DNA from: Bog-159 sp049520215
GTDB taxonomy: Bacteria; Acidobacteriota; Terriglobia; Bryobacterales; Bryobacteraceae
Direction: 5' to 3'
DNA: 27,127 nt
NCBI GenBank assembly: GCA_049520215.1
Contig: JBEKPZ010000067.1
Location: forward strand, 1 to 27,127
The position numbers were made by a program, and so were the translations under genes. Shown here piece by piece: positions 8,347-16,292 of the stretch. Positions within the stretch are counted from its first letter, which is position 1, and every line of letters starts with the position of its first letter. The notes below the pieces were generated by a model. The model was not told the DNA's origin, did not search any database, and saw only the letters and a list, made by a program, of their open reading frames with translations.

Positions 8347-10077
8347 ATGAAGCTCCGCAGCTTGTTTCTTCTACTCATCGCGGGTTCACTCGCTTTCGCG
8401 CAGCAGGTAGCCGCGCAGGGCCAGTCCGCATCCGAAATGGAGACCAAGGAAGCGCCCGCGAAGTTCACGTCGCGGGTGAATTTGGTGCCCGTGACCGTAG
8501 TCGTGCGCGACCGTCAGGGCCATGCCGTGGGCAACCTGACAAAGGAAGACTTTCGTCTGCTGGACAACGGGAAGCCGCAGGTCATCTCGAGATTCTCCTT
8601 GGAGAAGCCAGGTACGCCGGTGGTGCTGCAAAAAGAGGCGGGCGATCTGGAGCCGCAGCCGGAGGCCAAACCGCCGGTGGCAGGTGCAGCCGCCGCGCCG
8701 CCCCCGGTGCTCGCGGACCACTTCGTGGCCTATCTGTTCGACGATATACACGTGAAGACCGAAGACATCATGCGCGCGCGCGACGCCGCCGCGCGGGTGA
8801 TCGCAACGTCCATGCCGCCAGCGGAGCGGGCTGCGATCTACACCACGTCCGGCCATATCGTGCAGGAGTTCACCGACGACAAGGCGAAATTGCAGGAGAC
8901 GCTGGCACGCCTGCAGCCGGCCCCGGTGGCCGGCGGCATAGGCCATGGCATGGACTGCCCGGACATCAGCTATTACATGGCGGACCGCATCGTGAACCTC
9001 AATGATGGGCAGGCACTCCAGGTTGCGCTGATCAATTATCAGGCGTGCAGCGGTAATCAATTCGCCACCACACAGGAGGTTCTGGGGTTCGCGGAGTCCG
9101 CGCTGAACGCAGGCGAGCACGAGACCCGCCTGGCAACCAGCGTCCTGGTCAAGGTAGTCCGGCGCGTCGCGGGGATGCCGGGACAGCGCAACATCGTGCT
9201 GGCCTCTCCCGGCTTCTTCGTGCCTTTCGCCGACCAAACGGATGTCACCGATGCGATTAACCGGGCGATCAAGGCGAACGTGATCATCAGCACTTTGGAT
9301 GTGCGCGGACTTTGGACCCTGCCAGGATTTGACGCCTCCAGGCCGACGCCGGCGGGAGGTCCTCAGGTCCTGAACATGGTGAGTCAGTATCTTCAAGAAG
9401 AGGCGCAGGCCCAGGAGTTTGTCATGGAAGACCTGGCGCACTCCACCGGCGGCGACTGGTTCCACGCCAATAACGACCTCGGCGACGGATTCCGGCGTCT
9501 GGGCACCGCGCCGGAGTTCATCTATGTGCTGGCTTTTACGCCCGAGAATCTGAAGTCGGACGGCAAGTTTCACAAACTCCAAATCGCGTTGCGGGAGCCC
9601 AAAGGGCTGAGCGTGCAGACGCGCAAGGGCTACTACGCGCCGCAGCACGGCGCGGTCGCCGGAGACCAGGCCAAGCAGGAAATCGAAGATTCGGTCTTCT
9701 CCCGCGAAGTTATAAAGGATATTCCGCTAGCCGTGCGCACGCAGTTCTTCCGCTCCGGTGACGTTGACGCGAACCTCTCGGTCGTCGCGCAACTGGATAT
9801 CAGAAGCCTGCACTATCGGAAAGCGGAAGGGCGAAACCAAGATATCCTGACCATCGTATCCGCTCTTTTCGACCTCAACGGAAACTATGTGGCTGGCGAA
9901 CAGCGGGACCTGACTCTGCGGCTGAAAGACGAGACTCTGGAGAAGAGACTGGATTCCGGGATCAAGGTCAAGACCAGCTTCAACGTCAAAGTGGGCAGCT
10001 ACGTCGTGCGGGTGGTGGTAAGAGACAGCGAGGGCGAGATGATGGCGTCCGACAACACAGCCGTGGAGATTCAGTAA
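8347..10077 (+). CDS. VWFA-related acidobacterial-type secreted protein
   Basis: 576 aa, exported. Residues 1-23 form a signal peptide (MKLRSLFLLLIAGSLAFA, then AQQVAAQG). A conserved N-terminal segment follows (VNLVPVTVVVRDRQGHAVGNLTKEDF, about 44-70, described here as two parts: VNLVPVTVVVRDR and GNLTKEDFRLLDNG), then a Pro/Ala-rich linker at about 95-118. The von Willebrand A-like domain runs from about 125 to 420. Its metal-site strand reads FDDIH (131-135) in place of a classical DxSxS. This matches the VWFA-related domain family described from Acidobacteria, where proteins are periplasmic or secreted and of unknown function. The start has an AGGAGG 7 nt upstream. It is divergent from nuo and probably monocistronic. 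Confidence 0.85.
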   Translation: MKLRSLFLLLIAGSLAFAQQVAAQGQSASEMETKEAPAKFTSRVNLVPVTVVVRDRQGHAVGNLTKEDFRLLDNGKPQVISRFSLEKPGTPVVLQKEAGDLEPQPEAKPPVAGAAAAPPPVLADHFVAYLFDDIHVKTEDIMRARDAAARVIATSMPPAERAAIYTTSGHIVQEFTDDKAKLQETLARLQPAPVAGGIGHGMDCPDISYYMADRIVNLNDGQALQVALINYQACSGNQFATTQEVLGFAESALNAGEHETRLATSVLVKVVRRVAGMPGQRNIVLASPGFFVPFADQTDVTDAINRAIKANVIISTLDVRGLWTLPGFDASRPTPAGGPQVLNMVSQYLQEEAQAQEFVMEDLAHSTGGDWFHANNDLGDGFRRLGTAPEFIYVLAFTPENLKSDGKFHKLQIALREPKGLSVQTRKGYYAPQHGAVAGDQAKQEIEDSVFSREVIKDIPLAVRTQFFRSGDVDANLSVVAQLDIRSLHYRKAEGRNQDILTIVSALFDLNGNYVAGEQRDLTLRLKDETLEKRLDSGIKVKTSFNVKVGSYVVRVVVRDSEGEMMASDNTAVEIQ

Positions 10078-10092
10078 GCGGGGGACTTACTC

Positions 10093-10338
10093 GTGGGGCG
10101 GACCTCCAGGTCTGCGCGGGTCCTCCAGGACCCGCAGGCCGACGTGGACGTCGGCCGCACGGTAGAAAGCCCACCGCAAGTTATTGAAATTGGAGGGCGG
10201 CCAATCTTGGCCGCAGTCGCCTTTTTAGGCGGCCAGAAGCCGGCTGAAAGGCCGGCTGCGGGCAGGATTGCCCGCCCTCCACCTGGCTTTTATCACTATT
10301 CGTGGGCCGAAGGCCCATCCTGACAGGCGTGGACGCCC
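10093..10338. repeat. Palindrome cluster A (at least eight adjacent GC-rich hairpins)
   Basis: The 288-nt gap between the VWFA gene and the glycosyltransferase gene is nearly filled by short inverted repeats with 2-6 nt loops. They are at 10101-10112, 10116-10135 (9-bp stem), 10137-10156 (9-bp stem), 10197-10214, 10239-10256, 10258-10275, 10303-10317 and 10326-10337. Parts recur at other loci. 10235-10280 is nearly the same as 12165-12207, and 10094-10112 matches 16797-16813 inside dsbD. No gene is seen in this stretch. Confidence 0.85.
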
Positions 10339-10349
10339 GCCCCACACGC

Positions 10350-10355
10350 TAGAAT
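10350..10355 (+). promoter_or_regulatory. TAGAAT -10-like box before the glycosyltransferase gene
   Basis: TAGAAT lies 11 nt before the ATG at 10367, directly after the end of palindrome cluster A. No convincing -35 is seen at 16-18 nt. There is no ribosome-binding sequence, so a leaderless transcript is possible. Confidence 0.35.
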
Positions 10356-10366
10356 GAAAGCGTTCG

Positions 10367-12160
10367 ATGCTTCAGCTCTTCCGGTCCTTTCTGCCGCTGC
10401 ACAATCCGATCGGCTTCGGCGCGAGCGATTTCATTGAGCTGGAAATCGCAGCGCTGCTCATTCTGATGATTGCGGCGCACGCCGGCCTGGCCGGTTGGGC
10501 GCGCAAGCTGGCGGCGCGCACCGGGTGGTGCATGTTAGCGCTCGCGATCCTGCCCATCGCGCTGCGGCTGGCGCTGCTGGCGCAAAGTCCGGTGCCCACA
10601 CCGAACGGCTCCGACGAGTTTTCGCACCTGCTGGTGGCCGACACCCTGCGCCACTTCCGCCTGGCAAATCCGGCGCATCCGCTACCCCAGTTTTTCGAAA
10701 CTACTTTCGTGTTGCAGGAGCCGAGTTACAGCTCTATCTTTCCGATCGGACAGGGCCTGGCGCTGGCGCTCGGACGCCTGCTCTTCGGCCATCCGTGGGC
10801 TGGCGTGGCCCTTGCGGTGGCGGCGCTCTGTGCCCTGTGCTACTGGATGCTGCGGGCTTGGACCACGCCGGGTTGGGCGCTGGTGGGCGGATTGCTCACC
10901 GTGATCCAGTTCGGGCCGCTGAGATATTGGATGAACACTTATTGGGGCGGCGCGGTTTCGGCCGTTGCGGGTTGCCTGGTGTTTGGATCGCTGCCCCGAT
11001 TGCGGGCGAGTTATCGGACTCGGGACGCGGTCTTGTTGGGCCTGGGAATTGGCATTCAGTTACTCACGCGTCCCTTCGAATGCGTGCTGATGGTGGCGGC
11101 CGTCGTGTTGTTCTTTCTGCCGGCGCTGCGGGGACCGATACAGTGGCGCGAAGTCGCGCGAGTGACGGCGGCGTTAGCTCTTACGATCTTTCCGGCCGTG
11201 GGATTGACCTTGCTCCACAACAAACAAGTCACTGGCAGTTGGACAACGCTCCCTTATATGCTCAGCCGGTATCAATATGGCGTGCCCACCACCTTCACGG
11301 TACAGCCGAATCCGGCGCCGCATAGGGAGCTGACCGCCGGTCAGCAGCTTAACTATGAAGAGCAAGCCGCCACGCACGGTAAGGGCGCGGACACGGTACG
11401 CGGCTTCGTGGAGCGGCTGACCTCTCGCGCGCGCTTCTACCGTTTCTTCTTCCTGCCGCCACTCTACCTGGCTCTGCCTTTCTTCTTGCCGTCGTTGCGG
11501 CGGTGGCGATTTGCGTGGGTCGCCCTGGCGCTGGCGATGTTCGGTGTAGGCACGAACTTCTATCCTTATTTCTATCCGCATTACATCGCCGCGGCCACGT
11601 GCCTGTTCGTGCTGGTAAGTGTGATTGGGCTTGAAAGGATCAGCCGGATTACGATCCGCGGATATCGAGCGGGCTGGGAAGCCGCCCAACTCCTCGTGCT
11701 CCTTTGCGCCGCCCAGTTCCTGTTCTGGTACGGCTTCCACGCGTTCGCGAATACCAACGCCTCGGTCGCCATGCTGCAATACGACGCCTGGGACGACGTG
11801 AATCATGGCGATCCGGAAGGGCGGATCGCGGTGCACGACCGCCTGGCGCAGGCCGGCGGCAAACAACTCGTGTTCGTGCGCTACTGGCCGCAACACCGCT
11901 TTCACGAGTGGGTTCAAAACGCCGCGGATATCGACCGGGCACCAGTGGTTTGGGCGCTCGACCGCGACGCCGCGGAGAACGAAAAGCTGCGGCACTACTA
12001 CCCGGATCGCACGGTTTGGTTATTGGAGCCGGACGCGCACCCGCTTAAGCTGGCTCCATACCAGCAGGCGCCGGCGCCCGCGCCGCCTCCTAAGACTAAC
12101 GAGCCGCGGGAGAAACCTAGCCCGGTAATGAACGGCATCCAACTGCTGCCGGTACAATAG
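10367..12160 (+). CDS. GT-C-like multi-pass membrane glycosyltransferase (putative)
   Basis: 597 aa with about ten hydrophobic segments between residues 20 and 465, then a soluble C-terminal domain of about 120 residues and a Pro-rich tail (APAPAPPPKT). The acidic motif SDEFSHLL in the first large loop (about residues 84-91), after an N-terminal membrane helix, resembles the catalytic Asp/Glu loop of GT-C enzymes of the ArnT/PMT/RgtA-like type. These use polyprenyl-phosphate sugars on the outer face of the membrane. Other conserved-looking pieces are YWMNTYWGGAVSAVAG and LLTRPFE. The function is inferred from architecture; acceptor and sugar are unknown. No Shine-Dalgarno sequence is seen before the ATG. 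Confidence 0.6.
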   Translation: MLQLFRSFLPLHNPIGFGASDFIELEIAALLILMIAAHAGLAGWARKLAARTGWCMLALAILPIALRLALLAQSPVPTPNGSDEFSHLLVADTLRHFRLANPAHPLPQFFETTFVLQEPSYSSIFPIGQGLALALGRLLFGHPWAGVALAVAALCALCYWMLRAWTTPGWALVGGLLTVIQFGPLRYWMNTYWGGAVSAVAGCLVFGSLPRLRASYRTRDAVLLGLGIGIQLLTRPFECVLMVAAVVLFFLPALRGPIQWREVARVTAALALTIFPAVGLTLLHNKQVTGSWTTLPYMLSRYQYGVPTTFTVQPNPAPHRELTAGQQLNYEEQAATHGKGADTVRGFVERLTSRARFYRFFFLPPLYLALPFFLPSLRRWRFAWVALALAMFGVGTNFYPYFYPHYIAAATCLFVLVSVIGLERISRITIRGYRAGWEAAQLLVLLCAAQFLFWYGFHAFANTNASVAMLQYDAWDDVNHGDPEGRIAVHDRLAQAGGKQLVFVRYWPQHRFHEWVQNAADIDRAPVVWALDRDAAENEKLRHYYPDRTVWLLEPDAHPLKLAPYQQAPAPAPPPKTNEPREKPSPVMNGIQLLPVQ

Positions 12161-12164
12161 AAGC

Positions 12165-12207
12165 AGAAGCCGGCTGAAAGCCGGCTGCAGGCAGGTGCCC
12201 GCCCTCC
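12165..12207. repeat. Palindrome locus B
   Basis: A perfect 8-bp stem AGCCGGCT (12168-12175 and 12179-12186) with loop GAA is followed by a GGC/GCC hairpin and GCCCTCC. Allowing small gaps, it is nearly identical to 10235-10280 of locus A. It lies directly after the glycosyltransferase stop and before the convergent small gene. Confidence 0.8.
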
Positions 12208-12219
12208 TTGGCGCATCCT

Positions 12220-12591
12220 CTATTGCGCCGGCACGCGCATGTTGTGCACGGCCGCCACGCCCAGCAGAGCGGCGGCGGCAAGATTCGCGGATGCGAACAA
12301 CGGTGTTTGATAAGGCGCCTTGCGCAGGATAAAGTGCTGTGCGACCACACCACCGGTCAGCGCGCCCAACTTGATCGCCAGGGAACCGTAGCCGAAGCTC
12401 TGTCCCGTCCGCACTAGCGGGTTGGTTTCATGTTTTCCCCAGGAACTGGCGGCATCGGCCGCGTCGGCCCCTGCCAGCAGCGCCTGGCTTACGCGCCAGA
12501 CAGTACGCCAGCGGGCCGGCCTGTCGGCGGCCGACGCCGATGGCAGAAGAAGAACGGTAAACAAAAGCAAAACTGCAGAGACGCGATGCAC
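12220..12591 (-). CDS. Small exported protein of unknown function
   Basis: I do not recognise a named family. From the GTG at 12591 the protein is 123 aa. It starts with a clear signal peptide (MHRVSAVLLLFTVLLLPSASA). The mature part has two short hydrophobic segments (IKLGALTGGVVAQHFIL and LAAAALLGVAAVHN) and a polar motif SWGKHETNPLVR. The GTG is preferred over the ATG at 12627 because GGAGG lies 5 nt upstream of it and the signal peptide then begins properly. It converges with the glycosyltransferase gene and diverges from the DedA gene. Confidence 0.65.
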   Translation of the reverse strand: MHRVSAVLLLFTVLLLPSASAADRPARWRTVWRVSQALLAGADAADAASSWGKHETNPLVRTGQSFGYGSLAIKLGALTGGVVAQHFILRKAPYQTPLFASANLAAAALLGVAAVHNMRVPAQ

Positions 12592-12634
12592 AATAACCTC
12601 CGAAGAAGTATTCGGCGGTATTGGCAAAAAGCGT

Positions 12635-12674
12635 TAGGATAGCGGGTATGCGTGGCGTGGCGCCCCCTTCGTGA
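12635..12674 (+). promoter_or_regulatory. TAGGAT box and eight-codon leader ORF before the DedA-rhodanese gene
   Basis: TAGGAT (12635-12640) is followed at 12648 by an ATG that opens an eight-codon frame. Its TGA (12672-12674) overlaps the GTG start of the DedA gene as GTGA. The DedA start itself has no ribosome-binding sequence, so coupling to this minicistron is possible. This is an inference from sequence arrangement only. Confidence 0.3.
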
Positions 12675-13588
12675 CTGACACCCTCGACTTTGTCGTGCGC
12701 CACGGTTACGCGCTGCTGTTCTTCTGGATACTGGCCGAGCAAGGCGCGTTGCCGCTGCCCTCCGCGCCCCTGCTGCTGGCCTGCGGCGCGCTCGCCAAAG
12801 ACGGACGCCTGGCCCTTCACTGGATCTTCCTCACGGGCATGGCGGCTTGCCTGCTCGCGGACAACGTGTGGTTCATGCTGGGGCGGCGCCGGGGCGCGAA
12901 AGTGCTGCGCTTCATCTGCCGGGTGGCGCTCGAGCCCGACTCGTGTGTGCGCCAGACAGAGACCGCGTTCCTGCGCTACGGCAGCCGGTCCTTGCTGGTG
13001 GCCAAGTTCGTGCCCGGCCTGAACGCCGTCTCCGCGCCGCTGGCCGCCATCTCCGGTGTGCGCTGGGGCAGGTTCCTCCTGTTCGATACTCTGGGCGCGC
13101 TGGTCTGGATCGGTGTCTACACCGGTTTGGGCTATATCTTCAGCAGCGAACTCGACAGGGTGGGAGACTATGCGGCGCGGATGGGTTCCTGGGTGGGGGT
13201 GCTGGCAGTGGGACTGCTGGCCGCCTGGATCGGTTGGAAATTCGCGCAACGCCGGCGCTTTTTGAAAAAACTCGCGGTGGCGCGCATCGCTCCGGAGGAG
13301 TTGAGACGGAAGCTGGAAGCCGGCGAGGAGGTGGTGGTGGTGGACGTCCGTAGCGCTCTCGAAAGCGAAGCGGACTCCGTGCCGGGAGCGTTGCGCATTC
13401 CGCTCGAAGACCTGGAGACGCGCCACGGCGACATTCCCCGCGATCGCGATATCATCCTGTTCTGCAGTTGACCAAACGAAGCCTCCAGCGCCCGTGCGGC
13501 GCTGCTGTTGCAAAGGCGGGGGATCGTGCGCGTGCGCCCGCTCGCCGGCGGCGTGGACGCCTGGCGCGCGCTCCACTGGCCCGTGTAG
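12671..13588 (+). CDS. DedA/VTT membrane protein fused to a rhodanese domain, with in-frame UGA at codon 267 (candidate selenoprotein)
   Basis: Residues 1-200 form a DedA/SNARE-associated-type membrane domain (EQGALPLPSAPLLL; KFVPGLNAVSAPLAAISG, about 112-129; four or more hydrophobic segments). Residues about 205-305 form a rhodanese domain (VVVVDVRSALESEAD, VPGALRIPLEDLE, then DIILFCS). A UGA (13469-13471) follows, and the same frame continues for 38 codons (PNEASSARAALLLQ, then VRPLAGGVDAWRALHWPV) to a TAG at 13586-13588. Aligned to generic rhodanese loops (C-x5-S-A-R), the UGA stands exactly at the catalytic cysteine. Read through, the product is 305 aa; terminated, it is a 266-aa protein without an active-site loop. 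Alternatives are a nonsense mutation or a sequencing error. The start is a GTG with no clear Shine-Dalgarno. Confidence 0.75.
13469..13504 (+). promoter_or_regulatory. In-frame UGA plus SECIS-like hairpin
   Basis: Immediately downstream of the UGA, CAGCGCC (13486-13492) pairs perfectly with GGCGCTG (13498-13504) around the loop CGTGC. The loop starts 21 nt after the UGA and has G as its second base within a GU. Bacterial SECIS elements are hairpins placed a similar distance downstream, inside the coding region, so position and form are compatible. Such stems also arise by chance in GC-rich coding DNA. Confidence 0.4.
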
Positions 13589-13594
13589 CCGGCG

Positions 13595-13624
13595 CAGACA
13601 AAGGCGATAGAAGAGTGATAGAAT
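13595..13624 (+). promoter_or_regulatory. Candidate promoter of the glpF-like gene
   Basis: CAGACA (13595-13600) and TAGAAT (13619-13624) are spaced by 18 nt. The predicted transcription start is about 13631, three nt before the GTG start codon, so the mRNA could be essentially leaderless. Confidence 0.4.
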
Positions 13625-13633
13625 GCCCATCGC

Positions 13634-14404
13634 GTGCAAAAATACTCTCTCCGCGCGGAACTGGCCGCCGAGTTCCTGGGCACATTAATCCTGATCCTGC
13701 TGGGCAACGGCGTGGTCGCCATGGTGGTGCTGTTCGCCAAAGGCACGCCGGGCGAAGTGGTGCACGGCGGGTTCACCAACATCACCATCGGATGGGGACT
13801 GGCGGTGACCATGGGCTGCTATGCCGCGGGGCGCATCTCCGGCGCGCATTTGAATCCGGCGGTGACCATCGCTCTGGCTATCTTCCGCGGTTTCTCCTGG
13901 CGCAAGGTGGCGCCCTATATCCTGGCGCAGGTGGCGGGCGCATTCCTGGCCGCCGCGCTGGTGTTTTGGAACTACCTTCCCGCGTTCCATGCGGCCGATC
14001 CCCACCTGGATCACACCGCCGGCGTCTTTACCACGTTCCCGGCGTTTCCGGAAGTTCCCAGCGCCGGCCTGCTCGATCAGACCATTGGGACCGCCATCCT
14101 GTTGTTCATGGTGATGGCGCTGACCGACGCGCGCAATCAGCCGCCCGGCGCCAATTTGACGCCAGTGCTGGTGGGCGCCGTGGTGGTCGCCGTGGGCATG
14201 TCTTTCGGCGGAATGCACGGCTATGCCATCAACCCGGCGCGCGATTTCGGCCCACGGCTGTTCACGGTGGTGGCGGGGTTCAAGAACAACGGCCTCACGG
14301 ATGGGAGCATGGTCTTCTGGGTGCCGATCGTCGGGCCGATCCTGGGCGGTATCGTCGGCGCGGCAGCATACGATTGGGGCCTGCGCCGGTTCCTGCCGGA
14401 ATAG
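13634..14404 (+). CDS. glpF: MIP-family channel, glycerol facilitator type
   Basis: 256 aa membrane channel of the aquaporin/glycerol-facilitator superfamily with the usual six helices and two half-helices. Both NPA boxes are present: N74-P75-A76 in SGAHLNPAVT and N200-P201-A202 followed by R203-D204. The Asp after the second NPAR is characteristic of glycerol-conducting (GlpF) rather than water-selective members. The extended loop between them (residues about 110-150) also fits GlpF. The start is GTG at 13634 with no Shine-Dalgarno sequence. No glycerol kinase or dehydrogenase gene lies nearby, so the substrate is inferred from the family only. Confidence 0.85.
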   Translation: MQKYSLRAELAAEFLGTLILILLGNGVVAMVVLFAKGTPGEVVHGGFTNITIGWGLAVTMGCYAAGRISGAHLNPAVTIALAIFRGFSWRKVAPYILAQVAGAFLAAALVFWNYLPAFHAADPHLDHTAGVFTTFPAFPEVPSAGLLDQTIGTAILLFMVMALTDARNQPPGANLTPVLVGAVVVAVGMSFGGMHGYAINPARDFGPRLFTVVAGFKNNGLTDGSMVFWVPIVGPILGGIVGAAAYDWGLRRFLPE

Positions 14405-14414
14405 TCGAACGAGA

Positions 14415-14456
14415 GGGCGGGTCCAGGGGACCCGCGCAGACCGGGAGTCTGCCCCA
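14415..14456. repeat. Palindrome locus C
   Basis: Two hairpins lie between glpF and yceD. One is an 8-bp stem GCGGGTCC/GGACCCGC (14417-14435) with loop AGG. The other is GCAGAC/GTCTGC (14436-14452), followed by CCCCAC. The unit ends 14 nt before a TATAAT box. Confidence 0.8.
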
Positions 14457-14469
14457 CACGCGTCTGCGC

Positions 14470-14475
14470 TATAAT
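14470..14475 (+). promoter_or_regulatory. TATAAT -10 box of the yceD-rpmF-plsX unit
   Basis: A consensus TATAAT lies 33 nt before the yceD ATG. No good -35 is seen at 16-18 nt upstream, where the tail of palindrome locus C lies. Confidence 0.45.
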
Positions 14476-14508
14476 GACAGTTGCGTCTTCCCGCGCCCGG
14501 GTATTCCT

Positions 14509-15045
14509 ATGTTCCTTAGCATCAAAGAGATGGAATTGCGGAAGGTTCGTTTCGACGAAACCTTCGCGCCCCGCGATCTGGATTTCGAGCAAGATGAAAT
14601 CTGGCTGGCGGGTCCGCTGCACGCGCAGGGAACGGCCGAATTGCTGGCCAATACCGAGGGCGAAGTCCGCATCCAGGGCCGCTTCGATGTGCTGATGGAG
14701 GCGGAATGCGACCGCTGCCTGGGCCGCGCGCGATTTCCACTGGATACCAAGTTCGATCTCTTCTACCGGCCGATGTCTTACATCGCGCGGGAGGAAGAGG
14801 TGGAGATCGATGAGGGCGAAGCTGAATTGGGCTTCTATCAAGGCGGCGGGATGGAGTTGGAAGATATTTTACGCGAGCAAGTCCTGCTGGTAATGCCCAT
14901 GCAGCGGATCTGCCGTGAGGATTGCCAGGGGATCTGTCCAACGTGCGGCGGCAACCGCAATGAAACGCCGTGCGACTGCACCGAAGAGCACGCCGGTAAC
15001 CGGTGGAACGCTCTCGAAGGTTTGAAAGACCTGAAAACACTTTGA
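14509..15045 (+). CDS. yceD: YceD/DUF177 family protein
   Basis: 178 aa from the ATG at 14509. The family is implicated in 23S rRNA/large-subunit assembly and is nearly always encoded just before rpmF. Visible features are a CDRC pair (C67, C70), the typical acidic middle (EEEVEIDEGEAELG) and a C-terminal cysteine cluster CREDCQGICPTCGGN (C135-C146) plus CDC, probably metal-binding. The hydrophilic protein has no signal peptide, so it is cytoplasmic. The longer open frame upstream (to 13468) overlaps glpF out of frame and is not real. The ribosome-binding site is weak. Confidence 0.88.
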   Translation: MFLSIKEMELRKVRFDETFAPRDLDFEQDEIWLAGPLHAQGTAELLANTEGEVRIQGRFDVLMEAECDRCLGRARFPLDTKFDLFYRPMSYIAREEEVEIDEGEAELGFYQGGGMELEDILREQVLLVMPMQRICREDCQGICPTCGGNRNETPCDCTEEHAGNRWNALEGLKDLKTL

Positions 15046-15047
15046 AA

Positions 15048-15065
15048 ACCCCGAGGTTCCGGGGT
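15048..15065 (+). promoter_or_regulatory. Small hairpin between yceD and rpmF
   Basis: ACCCCG (15048-15053) pairs with CGGGGT (15060-15065) around a 6-nt loop, just after the yceD stop and 20 nt before rpmF. There is no U-tract, so it is not a convincing terminator. It could tune rpmF translation or mRNA stability. Confidence 0.35.
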
Positions 15066-15085
15066 AAACTCTTTGAGGTACTGAA

Positions 15086-15268
15086 ATGCCGAATCCGAAA
15101 CGACGCCACTCTGCGCGGCGGACCCAAACTCGCCGCGCGCATGATTCGTTGAAAACTCCCGGGATGTCCGAATGCCCCAACTGTCATGAGCCCAAGCTGC
15201 CGCACCGCGTGTGCCCGCACTGCGGACAATACAAGGGCCGCGAAGTAGTGGAAGTCGAGCAGGAGTAG
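15086..15268 (+). CDS. rpmF: 50S ribosomal protein L32
   Basis: 60 aa, the usual length. The N-terminus MPNPKRRHSARRTQTRRAHD is the standard basic L32 start. Four cysteines form a zinc ribbon (CPNC at 30-33 and CPHC at 43-46), so this is the zinc-containing (C+) form. A GAGGT ribosome-binding sequence sits 7 nt before the ATG. The yceD-rpmF-plsX order is conserved widely in bacteria and supports the assignment. Confidence 0.96.
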   Translation: MPNPKRRHSARRTQTRRAHDSLKTPGMSECPNCHEPKLPHRVCPHCGQYKGREVVEVEQE

Positions 15269-15281
15269 CCATCTGCCCAAC

Positions 15282-16272
<991 letters not shown>

Positions 16273-16292
<20 letters not shown>

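Noticed and set aside
8386..9648. Minus-strand frame of 420 codons opposite the VWFA gene
   Set aside because: Shadow frame. The plus-strand product has a signal peptide, a recognisable domain and a strong ribosome-binding site.
10093..10338. A CRISPR array in the repetitive gap
   Set aside because: There are no equal-length direct repeats with unique spacers. The repeats are inverted, vary in sequence, and no cas gene is present.
14085..14404. glpF as an aquaporin Z
   Set aside because: The Asp after the second NPAR box and the long central loop favour the glycerol-facilitator subgroup.
13468..15045. A 525-codon plus-strand frame that would make one large protein ending in YceD
   Set aside because: Its first part reads through glpF out of frame and is Arg/Gly-rich nonsense. 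Only the last 178 codons from 14509 are YceD.
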